The notes beneath the pieces were generated by a model that searched no databases, had not been told where the DNA came from, and saw nothing but the letters and a program-made list of their open reading frames with translations. Positions 1-9,182 of a stretch of 64,000 nt of DNA are shown here, one piece after another. The DNA is from Cordylochernes scorpioides (taxonomy: Eukaryota > Arthropoda > Arachnida > Pseudoscorpiones > Chernetidae). The stretch is from assembly GCA_030710605.1 (NCBI GenBank), contig CP092863.1, positions 124,918,049 to 124,982,048 on the forward strand, in the 5' to 3' direction. A program made the position numbers and the translations under genes. Within the stretch, counting starts at the first letter, position 1, and each line of letters begins with the position of its first letter.

Positions 1-243
1 TTTAAACAATTATATGGTTAAAAATTGCATATAGCACAGAAAATTTAAAAATTAACGTTGCTCCCGCAATTGAAGCGTGTTTTAATTAGTACTATAAAGG
101 GATAAACAAAGGGGGTTGTCTTGTAATCTACTTATCAAAATGTATGTAAGGATCGTAAACACAAGGTAATAAGCCTAAATCTAAATAAATAAGTGGTGGT
201 GCAATAGAAAGAATTGCCAGATAGCATTGCTAAAAAGAGATCT
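1..243. other. AT-rich DNA, nothing recognised
   Basis: Noncoding, AT-rich and without clear repeat structure, apart from an ACACAAGGTAATAAGCCTAAATC stretch near 160-185 that resembles one arm of the FB1 foldback family. Confidence 0.4.
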
Positions 244-591
244 CTTCTTCTACTTTCTTATCTCCACTCAATCATATTAGGGTATCAAGCTTGTAAAGCT
301 TGAGACTTGACAACCATCATGACTGGGTGGAGTCAAATGCGTCTGCCTTTGTCATTAAGACTGGGAGCATTACTCAGTGGCAGGCCGACTTAGCTCCAAA
401 ATAAATGGCCGCCTCTGACATGAGGAACAGACGCCATGTGCAGCCGCTCCTAACATGGAGTACATCCTGTATCCCTGGAGCCCTTACAGGGTACTATCAG
501 CCGGGCCAGCTGAACCCAGGTTTGTTAGTGAGTTTGTTACTGCTCCCCCCCTCCTTTTTCATCTGGGCTTGGAACCGGCAAAGGCGCAGTT
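244..591 (-). repeat. SINE2 copy
   Basis: Read on the minus strand it begins with the CTTTGCCGGTCCCAAGCC-type head, passes a GGTTCAGCTGGCCCGGCTGA-like block and ends with the LINE1-type tail (…TTGAGTGGAGATAAGAAAG). Six or more other copies in the window have the same layout. The plus-strand ORF across it is a by-product of the repeat. Confidence 0.65.
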
Positions 592-1389
592 ACGAATACC
601 TATATGACTCCAGGCTGACGAGCGCCAAAAAGCACGAAACGCGTTCGTGGATGGCTTTTCTTGATTTATCAAGAAATTGGGTTGGCCAAATATCAGGAAA
701 CAGGCTAAATCATTGTTTAGTTGATTTCTGTTCCACCAGATGGCGCTCTGCCTTCTGTAAAGCACATGTGTTCCTGGTCAGGATATGCTATTTTTATTTT
801 TGATACCTATATGTACCTATATGTATTACAGTATGTTGAAAGATGTTATTGTCTGAATGCTTGCCAGGCTTGTATCTCTTAATTAAAGAAACTCGTTATA
901 TTTACCTTTGGCCTCTTCTTAGTAATTAAGTAGTGTGTTTTGTTCTTATTACCTTGTGTTTCTAACCTATAATCTAAATTGCATCATGTATGGATTATGT
1001 TCTTTGTTTTCTGATTTTGGTAGCTTACGATATACACTCTGTTTGCTGAAATTTTGAATGAGCCTTTCCCCCCCCCCCATTTTTTTTTTCTCTCAAAGTT
1101 GTTGATGACTCTTCACCATCTATTGGAAAAATACACCAACAATTTGTTGATTTATTTTCCCTCTGAATTACTGGCTAAAAACTTCTCTTTTATGATTCAT
1201 CAAGCCTTAATTTAAGAATGAGGTTTTTTAACCATTATTCTGGGGTTTAAAAGAAAAATCAAAGATTAGTTGATATTTGTTTCCTATTGAGATGGAGCAG
1301 TGCCAAGGTAGCTTTCAGTTGGACAATCAGGGGAGGCTTTGTTTTTGTCTTAATTCTCCCTCTCTCTATATAGACTCATTTATTTTATA
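592..1389. other. Intergenic, mostly unrecognised
   Basis: AT-rich DNA with homopolymers (C9 and T10 near 1070-1090). 640-745 is a fragment of a repeat also seen at 6010-6130, 29260-29400, 31480-31610 and 61010-61210 (hallmark: CAACAGATGGCGCAAGCC). No gene. Confidence 0.4.
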
Positions 1390-1762
1390 ATGCATTAGCG
1401 TGTCATCTGTTATGAAAATTCGAAACTATTATAGACGCATATGATTATTTTAAAAATTATACAATTTCTACTGCAATGGAAAAATTAAGGGGAGGGCCTG
1501 TCTCTTCAGTGGTGAATCCTCCCAGCAGTTTCTCCAGTTTAATCTACCATTCCGCTGTTATATTGCATTTTTGGATCTTCCTTTTATAGTGATACTGTTG
1601 CTAGACTCTTGGAATGAGTATTTTAGATGAACTATGGACATATAAGCTTTGAGGACAGCAGAATTACATACAATTATAAATATATAATATGCTTCGAGCA
1701 ATCGCTCTTCTGTAAACATCAATTTGTGTCTTTTATTAGAAAGACTCATTTATGATTGATAT
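1390..1762 (+). repeat. RPB repeat copy
   Basis: Contains TGCATTAGCGTGTCATCTG, then AAATTCGAAACTATTATAGA, the GGGAGGGCCT…CCTCCCAGC palindrome and the terminal GCTTCGAGCAATCGCTC block. The same order occurs at 45930-46125, 46130-46350 (inverted) and 56640-57030. Class unknown. Confidence 0.55.
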
Positions 1763-1764
1763 AC

Positions 1765-2520
1765 AGAAGACAACCTCTCTGTAAAGGACAACACCTAGTT
1801 ACAGAGCCAAAATGTCCTTTTGAGATAGGTGTCCTCTTACTGGAGAGCTACTAAATAGTGTGGTAAATGTTAATTTTGTTGATAAAACTGTTGTTTGTAG
1901 AGAGGTGTCCCCTAGTGAGAGTGTCCTATCATGGAGGTTGTTCTACTACAGTAGAAAAAACTCTCTGTAAAGGACAACACCTAGTTACAGAGCCAAAGTG
2001 TCCTTTAGAGATAGGTGTCCTCTTACCAGAGAGTTGGTAAATAGTTGTAGTTGTCCCCTAGTAAGAGTGTCCTCTTGTGGGGGTTGTTCTACTACAGTAG
2101 AAAAAATTCTCTCTAACAGACAACACCTAGTTACAGAGTCAAAGTGTCCTTTAGAGATAGGTGTCCTCTTACCAAAGAGTTGCTAAATTGTGTGGTAAAT
2201 GGTAATATTGGTGATGAAAACTGTGTCTCCTAGTAAGAGTGTCCTTTTGTGGGGGTTGTTCTACTACAGTAGAAAAAATTCTCTCTAACAGACAACACCT
2301 AGTTACAGAGTCAAAGTGTCCTTTAGAGATAGGTGTCCTCTTACCAAAGAGTTTCTAAATTGTGTGGTAAATGGTAATATTGGTGATGTGAAAACTGTGT
2401 AGTTCTCCCCTAGTAAGAGTGTCCTCTTACTGGAGAGTTGGTGAATAGTAAAAAAAAGAAAGTTATTCTCTAGCAAGAGTGTCCTCTCATGGAATAATTG
2501 TTCTATTGTATATATATTTA
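1765..2520. repeat. POG1 MITE array
   Basis: Four head-to-tail, roughly 120-190 bp copies of a unit with CTCTCTGTAAAGGACAACAC, GTCCTTTAGAGATAGGTGTC and GTTGTTCTACTACAGTAGAA. The ends resemble pogo/Tigger termini (CAGTAGAACCTC). It includes no coding sequence of its own. Confidence 0.6.
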
Positions 2521-3320
2521 TATATAGTAGTGTGTAGTCTTGATTTTTTTGAATATATGTTATGGCCAAAAATGATGTATAATAATTATGCATTGGTCTA
2601 ATAATTTTAATATATTGGCCCAATTTATTGAACCAACATCTTTCAAAATGTAAACCACACATCACTATAAAAAAAAAAATGCATTGTAGATGGAATCACA
2701 TTTGTGCTCTCTGTGTAAGACAAGCATTCCAAATTTGCACTGTTGGTTTATTGGAATTGTTTCTAGGAGGCTTTCAAGTCTTGTTATGTAATTAAATATG
2801 TAAGAATCCGTAACCAATTTAAATTTACATATCTTTCTTCTTCTTCTTTCTTATTTCCACTCAATCACACTAAGGTATCAAGCCTGTAAAGCTTGTTGAT
2901 GGTGTCTGTCGGGGAAGAGTAGAGCTCAACAATGGATGAGTCAATAATGTGTCTTGGGGTTGCAGGCTGAGAATTGCAGACTTACAGTCTGCTTTACATA
3001 TTATTAATAGCAATTATACAAAATAAATCTTGGAATATGTTTCTACATGACAACAACTAAAGCTATGTTTTTATTATATACAAGTTCCTTTTCAAACACG
3101 AGCTCATCTATAGCCATTGTTACTCTGTGTAACATAACCAACAAGTCTTTGGGCTCTTTATTTGCAAATGTTAGTTAATGTGTAACACCTGTCCATATGG
3201 AGTTATCTTCTTTCTTATCTTCACTCAATCATATTAGGGTATCAAGCTTATAAAGCTTGAGACTTTTGATGGTGTCTGCTGGGGATGAGTAGAGCTCATC
3301 AATGGATGAGTTATTATCTA
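2521..3320 (-). repeat. AT-rich DNA with two LINE1 3' ends
   Basis: 2835-2985 and 3205-3320 are minus-strand 5'-truncated LINE1 tails: the CTTCTTTCTTATCTCCACTC tail, then the palindromic AAGCTTGTAAAGCTTG and the GTAGAGCTCATCAATGGATG block. The rest is featureless. Confidence 0.55.
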
Positions 3321-3344
3321 ATGGACATCTCTTCCCATTATTGA

Positions 3345-3665
3345 GAGGTACAGTACAACCTCCATGGAAGGACATTTCTTCCTAGAGAACACCTCTATAC
3401 AAAGGATAGTTTTTTTATCAATAAAATTTTTCATTTTTATCAAATAGAAACTCTCCCATGATAAGGTACCATTTGGATTATAGATTAAGAAATCAAAGGT
3501 AACACAACACCAAATCTCCAAATTACAGAAATGTCACCAATATTTCGATAATTTTGATTTGGTTACCTTTTGTTTCAAGCAACTCTCTAGTAAGAAAAAG
3601 ACACCTCTCCCTAAAAGAGATTTTAACTCTGTAACTAGGTGTCGTCTTTCACAGAGAGGTAGTTC
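3345..3665. repeat. POG1 MITE copy
   Basis: Runs from GTACAGTACAACCTCCATGG to CTTTCACAGAGAGGTAGTTC with an inner FB1-like fragment near 3460-3515. The order of blocks is the inverse of the 1765-2520 array. Confidence 0.5.
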
Positions 3666-3884
3666 TGCTGTAGCAAGTTATTCTGTTTGTGATATATTGA
3701 GGGTTTGGTGGGGTGATTACTGCTGTACATGACTGATGGTACAAAGCAGGAGGGACAATTCTGTCCTCCCAAGGAAACAACAGTCTTTGATTTCTTTGAA
3801 GTCTGGTCATCTACAGACAATGACTTTCCAGAATGGGTTGCAAGGTTTTTCCCACTATGTACTAAGTAAGGACAGTAGAAGTTT

Positions 3885-4337
3885 GTATTATGTATAAAAG
3901 AAACATTCGTGCTTTTATTGCTTTGCGTTAATTTATGCCTAACTGGCCTTGTCTTTATTGTTTGCGGAAGAGCATTGCTCATTGCAAATATTTAAATGTA
4001 ATTCTACTGTCCTATAAGTTATATGTCCATAGTTTTCCTGAAAACCATTTCTGAGATTCCGCTCTTCAGTGCTGCGTATATAAGTAGAATCGTCCAATAC
4101 AGTTATAGAGCTCTGAGAAGCAGTCTGGTGGATTAGATTGGCGAAACCGCTGGGAGGGTCACCACTGATGAGCCAAGCCCTCCCAATATATTTTTCATCG
4201 CAGTAAGGACAGTAGAAGTTTGTATTATGTATAAAAGGAACAATCGTGCTTTTAAGTCCTTTCATTTTATGTATGTGTACGACTCCATATATTAGGATAA
4301 GTAAAAAAAAAAAAATTATGTATGTACTAAGTGTCAA
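3885..4337 (-). repeat. RPB repeat copy with a 132-aa ORF
   Basis: Minus-strand ORF 4337-3939 reads a hydrophobic lead, then FYCPYCDEKYIGRAWLISGD and SSITVLDDSTYIRSTEERNL. The nucleotide sequence is repeated in the other RPB copies, where it is disrupted, so this is transposon-derived coding sequence or chance reading of a noncoding repeat. A second partial copy abuts it at about 3840-3985. Function unknown. Confidence 0.45.
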
Positions 4338-4480
4338 CCTGCATCAACCTCAAACCACATCAATGATTGTATTGACTCATCCATTGATGAGCTCTACTCA
4401 TCACCAGCAGATACCATCATCAATCTCTACAGACTTGATAACCTGATATGATTGTAAAGTGGAGATAAGAAAGAGGAAGA
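4338..4480 (+). repeat. LINE1 3' end
   Basis: Encodes a decayed CxxC…H…C tail region and ends ATTGTAAAGTGGAGATAAGAAAG. It is a 5'-truncated LINE1 remnant. Confidence 0.55.
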
Positions 4481-4754
4481 CGGGGATTGGGGGTGTGTTT
4501 TGTTTTCTCCCCCATCTCTCCAGCCATGCCTACCAGGCCTGTTCCGAGTGATACCACGCAATCTAATCTCACATGCAGAGGCGGCGAAATAAATCCCTAT
4601 TTCCCTCTGATGATAACACTAAATCTTTCCCTCTCAGATAACAAAAGCCTTGACTCATATCTTCAGTTACATATAAAAAGAAAAAAATCTTTACCTATTT
4701 GCATATCCTAGCTATGCATACCTTCCCCCTCTCCCCGCATCTAAAAAATACATA

Positions 4755-4927
4755 CAGTTAAAGCTGTCTATAGCGCCCCCTCTAAATAGCGCCTTCCTCT
4801 CTATATAGCGCCCGATTTTAAATACGTAGAACGATGCGATTTACATTAAAAGTGACCTGTCTATAGCACCCCCCTCTCTATAGCACTCTTTTTTTGGCGA
4901 GTCCCACGCTATAGACAGGTTTAACTG
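4755..4927. mobile_element. POG2 Tigger-like MITE
   Basis: 173 bp, flanked by TA. Ends are inverted: CAGTTAAAGCTGTCTATAGC and its counterpart GCTATAGACAGGTTTAACTG. Related copies lie at 14491-14668, 35786-35946 and 39492-39643. No coding capacity, so moved in trans by a pogo/Tigger-type transposase (inference). Confidence 0.75.
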
Positions 4928-5120
4928 TATATATTTAGAATAATTACTTATTTATTTTCTACATTTATAATTTAATTAATACTGTAACATATTTATTTAT
5001 CACTGAATTATTTATCTTTAATAATCTGTGCTGATCTTGATGAAGATATGATTCAATGATGAATAAATGTTACAATTTATTAAAAATCATTTCGATAAAA
5101 TAATCCCTTGTATCACTATT

Positions 5121-5305
5121 GAGTAAAATTAATCATTCCTCCAGGGAAAAGTATAATGATTCACCAATCTCATGTTCTATTGGCTTATCATTATACCAGG
5201 TTTTCTCCTGTAGAGGGACGTCCGTGCCTGAAAGCTAGAGAATAATAAAAATGTTTGTGAAAAGATACTTTTCCCTGGAGGAATGATTAATTTTACTCAA
5301 TTAGA
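5121..5305. repeat. Inverted-repeat MITE
   Basis: Arms of about 35-40 bp, TGAGTAAAATTAATCATTCC and CTCCAGGGAAAAGTAT against the matching complement at 5262-5302, around a 100-bp spacer. No ORF. Confidence 0.65.
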
Positions 5306-5353
5306 AATCATGTTGAAAATATAGAGAGCATTTCATTTTATATACATTAAATA

Positions 5354-5832
5354 TTGAATGTTTTAGTGAGTTTTATTGCACAGATCAGATTAATGTCAAC
5401 AATGATCAAAGAAAATCATATTTACGCAATTAAGAAAGAAGATTTGTACTGTGGGTTATGTGGAAGTCAGATAACTGATGAAATATACCATTTTATTTCT
5501 GAATGCGGGGATCTGGAAGGAGAGAGAAAAAAGATCCTGAAAAGTCTTCCTAGACCGCATTTGAACTCAATAAAGCTAATAAAAACTGTTTCAGATAAGA
5601 AAAGTTGGGCAATTGAACTGTTCAACTTTCAAAAAGCGGTTGAGAATAAAATTGCACTCATGGAAGAGAGAAGAACAGGGGCACAATAAAAAGTCACCCT
5701 GTTTGACATACCTTGACTGTAAATACTATATTTTCACCTGTTCTCTTATGGTTAATATTGTCTGTAACTCCACGGAGAATCCGTACAGGGCAAGATGCCC
5801 TAATAAAGCTGTTTTGTTGTTGTTGTTGTATA
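5354..5832 (+). pseudogene. LINE C-terminal fragment with (GTT)n tail
   Basis: The 111-residue ORF contains YCGLCGSQITDEIYHFISEC, the Cys-Cys-His-Cys finger found at the C-terminus of many non-LTR reverse-transcriptase proteins. It is followed by a 3' UTR with ACTCCACGGAGAATCCGTAC, an AATAAAG and a GTT repeat (5813-5830), which looks like the element's 3' end. The RT and endonuclease parts are missing, as expected for 5' truncation. Confidence 0.65.
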
Positions 5833-5835
5833 TTG

Positions 5836-6272
5836 AATGTAAAAAATAAATATACTTTGAAAAGATAGGTTTTTATTTTATTCAATGTATTAGAAATATT
5901 GGCACCCACTGTTAAAATTTCCCCTTTTTTTTCCCTTATCCATCCGCTGGCTTGTGTCATGTAGATAAGGTTCTTTAAAGGTTTTTGGCCAATTCAGGAA
6001 TAATCAACGATAGTTGATATTTATTCCAACAGATGGCGCAAGCCATCAGCAACTTTTAGTTGTACAATCAGGAGATGTCTTAATTTATCTACCTTACCCC
6101 AGTACAATTTCACTTTTGTGCTGTTTTTTACAAGGTTCTTTGAGTTAATGAAGAACTTGATTTGTTTATTCTGATAATAGAGTTCTTGTTGGAGCAGCAC
6201 TGCAGAATGTATTCCTGCGAAATTTCCATAAATTGACATTTTTGTGTGCGTGCGCAAGTAGGTGAGGAGTTG
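5836..6272. other. Intergenic, one minor repeat
   Basis: 6010-6130 carries the CAACAGATGGCGCAAGCC repeat seen elsewhere. Otherwise nothing. Confidence 0.4.
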
Positions 6273-6274
6273 TA

Positions 6275-7579
6275 CAAGGTATGTCCCATAAGTTCCCGGA
6301 CTGGGTCCATAAAAAAATAAATAAATGAAAAATGTAAATAAATTTGACTGTTTATTATAGAAAAAATATCTGGGAACACGGTGGTACCAATATCGAGGCG
6401 GTACGTGCGCGGGGGCCAAGGTCATTCTAATTTATTTAAAGGTTACACCTAGCGCTGCGGCGATTTTACGATGGAACAAAAATTGAAGCAGAGGATTTGC
6501 ATAGAAATTTGTGTGAAACTTCAAATATCAGCAACCGAAACTTTTAAAATGCCTAATAAAGCATTCCCCAATGACCCCCCAAAAAGAACAACTGTTTTTG
6601 AATGACATTCTAGATTTAAAGCTGGCAGAATTTCTATTGAAGATGATCCTCGGCAAGAACGCCCAAAATGTGCAAAAAATCACCGATTTGATAAAAGAAA
6701 ATCCTCGAACCACTTTGCTGGAGCTAGAGCAAGACACAGGCATCTCTAAAACAACGATTGGAAGGATCGTAACCAAAGATTTGAAGCTCAAAAAGACTCC
6801 TGTAAAATTCATCCCAAGATTCCTCACTAATGAGCAAAAACTGTGTCGGCTTGCAACCTGTGAGAACATGTTGGAAATGACAAGAACGGATCCGGAATGG
6901 AAAGACAAGATAATCACAGGCGACGAGACATGGGTCTATGGCTATGACCCTGAAACCAAGCGTCAATATGCCGAGTGGAGAGGTCAGGGTGAGCCTAGAC
7001 CAAAAAAATCCAGGATATTGAAATCCAGAAACAAGGTGTTGCTGGTCGCTTTTTTTGGATAACAAGGGCATTGTTCATCACGAGTATCTTCCTGCAGGCC
7101 AAACGGTTATTAAGGAAATGTATTTGGACATTCTTCGCCATCTAAGGGAAGCGATTCGAAAAAAAATGCCAGAAAAATGGCCTAATGGTGACTGGATCCT
7201 ACACCATAACAATGCCCGCCCTCACACAGTGCACTTGGTGACGAGTTTTTTTGGCTAAAAAACGGGACAGAAATCCTACCTCAACCACCCTATTCCCCAG
7301 ACATCGCACCAAATGACTTTTTCCTGTTCCCCAAACTTAAAGCAGTTCTAAAAGGAAGACATTTTGACACCAGGGATGACATAATAGAAAAATCGCTGTT
7401 GGCATTGAAGAGCATTCCAAAAGAGCTCTATAAAAACTGTTTCGACAATTTGGGGAAACGATGGCGCTGGTGCGTTGAAGCAAGGGGGGATTACTTTAAA
7501 AAGTTTTAATAATTTAAAAAAAAATATCTTACCTTTTTTTTTTATGGACCCAGTCCGGGAACTTATGGGACATACCTTG
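6275..7579 (+). mobile_element. Mariner element, full length
   Basis: 1305 bp between TA dinucleotides (6273-6274 and 7580-7581). The inverted repeats match perfectly for at least 36 bp, beginning CAAGGTATGTCCCATAAGTT. Size and TA target duplication are typical of mariner. The transposase inside is dead, so the copy can move only in trans. Confidence 0.9.
6471..7509 (+). pseudogene. Mariner transposase, broken
   Basis: The start MEQKLKQRICIEICVKLQ is a mariner N-terminus. The reading then needs shifts near 6590, 7050 and 7250 (the last two in T-runs). Motifs: helix-turn-helix (about 6690-6790), first catalytic Asp in ITGDETWVYGYDPETK (6913-6960), second motif HHNNARPHT with Asn where the family has Asp, third Asp in YSPDIAPNDFFLFPKL. 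Spacing fits D,D34D mariner. Frameshifts plus the changed second Asp make it inactive. Confidence 0.88.
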
Positions 7580-7659
7580 TATAAATATATCTTGTCAAAA
7601 TAACTTGACGCTGACATTGTCAAATCTTAATTTCTTAAAACACACAACACACACAACAA

Positions 7660-7976
7660 GGGGGTCGGTGGAAGGATTGTTTAAATTGTTGGTTTTTGAC
7701 CACTACGATCCGAGTTTGATTCCCACATTGGGCACTTTTTTCTTATTTAAAAAAAAAAAAATGCTCCCATTGCCCCCTATTCTTGCAAAAGTCCAACCCT
7801 ACCAGCGAGTGCTAGTAACCAAATGGGACTCTGGCACATTTGTAAGTGTAAAAGTTGAACTGCTTTTCACATGTCTAGATAGTATGTGGTGCACTTACAG
7901 TAAAAGCAGTTGCCTACTTCTACCCACCGTGATTATCATGGTCTGTACTATGTGTACTAGGGATAAGCAAAAAAAC
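7660..7976 (+). mobile_element. SINE1 copy, near full length
   Basis: About 317 bp: a tRNA-like head with a weak box B (GAGTTTGATTCCC), an A-run, a conserved body (AGTCCAACCCTACCAGCGAG, TGATTATCATGGTCTGTACT) and tail ACTAGGGATAAGCAAAAA. Transcription by RNA polymerase III and mobilisation by a LINE are inferred. Confidence 0.75.
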
Positions 7977-8124
7977 ACACACACACACACAACAGCACTC
8001 TTTAAGGAGTAGTAAGTAAAAAGCCTGGTTGTAATTTGAAAAAAAAAAAAAGTTGAAATTAAAGTAAGTGTTGAATTATATTTGGTTGAATCAACAAGGC
8101 CCTTCTACTCTCTACATTATATAT

Positions 8125-8554
8125 TGTTGTGTGTCAACAAGCAACCGACCGGAAATGCACGTGGCGTTGCAAAATTATCTTAAATTTTGTTTATTTTATT
8201 TATTTATCAGAGAAACGACACCACAGAGATAACAGGCACAAGTTGTATTTGACCACGGACCACCGTTTTCGCGGAATGCTTACAAACACAACGTGCCAGT
8301 TATCGTCTGACCTTCGTGCTATTTTTATTATTTTTTTTTGTTTTTCTTTTTATCCTTGCCGGCGAACGAACGATGTCTTGTACCAGATCTAACCCTCCCA
8401 ACGGCTATACCGCAGAGAATCGGACCTAAACAACCCTCCAGAACCGGACCACAAGCCCAGCCCTGGAACGGGCCATGGTGACCATAGCCCACCAGGACAA
8501 TGTACTGCAACCTACCAATAAATTGAGTTTTATATCCCCACTTCAGCCTCATCA
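8125..8554 (+). repeat. Gypsy 5' LTR
   Basis: 430 bp, begins TGTTG and ends ATCA. It should hold promoter and polyadenylation signals (AATAAA near 8517-8522). A candidate primer-binding site TGGTGGAGAGCAG starts at 8557, and I cannot assign the tRNA. Confidence 0.93.
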
Positions 8555-8555
8555 C

Positions 8556-9182
8556 ATGGTGGAGAGCAGTGTCGGCCCAGCACCTCAAGCAGCGAACATA
8601 AATATCGGCTACGGAGAGACGCCGTGTTTCAACCCGGAGGAGGAAGACATCGAGGACTACGTAGAGGAATTCAAGACGTGGCTGACGGCGAGCAAGGTAC
8701 CGAAGGGAGACTGGACAAAGGCCCTAGTACGGCGGCTTCCACTTGACGGCCGCGAATTCATCAAGTGCAGGTTTGACCCTTCAGCCGCACTTGAAGACGT
8801 CCTGGAAGCGCTGAAGCTTCGCTACCCAAGGAACGACGGCCGGGCACGTAGTAGGGGTAACGAATTAAAGAAAATGAGACGGCCCCACTCCACGGAAGAT
8901 ACGGGGAAATACCTGATGAACCTGATTACGGCCCACGCGACGGCAGGTGAGTTTTCGCCGTTTAATTCAAGCAAGGAGGCATTGTGGGCATTGGCTCCAA
9001 AAGACTGCCTACTACTGGCAGCCTCGTGGAGTACCACGCGGAACCCAGAAGAGGCCAACTTCCTACAGGCGGCGAAATTCCTCGACGAGACGAATAAATG
9101 GGACAAGGAACGGACGGAGGCAGGTACAACGACGAGTTGGGAAACAACTACGAGGACGGCGGAAGAGTGGGAACAAAAATAA
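8556..9182 (+). CDS. Gypsy Gag, capsid part
   Basis: The ATG lies two bases after the LTR. 208 residues: an acidic N-terminal part (FNPEEEDIEDYVEEFKTWLT) typical of metaviral Gag capsids, then a helical region and a Thr-rich end. It stops at TAA 9180-9182 just before the CCHC zinc knuckle, which follows in the same frame. A nucleocapsid knuckle normally belongs to Gag, so either the stop is a mutation or it is read through. Confidence 0.8.
   Translation: MVESSVGPAPQAANINIGYGETPCFNPEEEDIEDYVEEFKTWLTASKVPKGDWTKALVRRLPLDGREFIKCRFDPSAALEDVLEALKLRYPRNDGRARSRGNELKKMRRPHSTEDTGKYLMNLITAHATAGEFSPFNSSKEALWALAPKDCLLLAASWSTTRNPEEANFLQAAKFLDETNKWDKERTEAGTTTSWETTTRTAEEWEQK

Noticed and set aside
405..803. 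132-residue ORF
   Set aside because: It lies mostly in a minus-strand SINE2 copy, and its first part recurs in every SINE2 copy.
4246..4711. Short plus-strand ORFs near 4246-4711
   Set aside because: They fall over an RPB repeat, a LINE1 tail and AT-rich DNA and lack any domain or codon signal.
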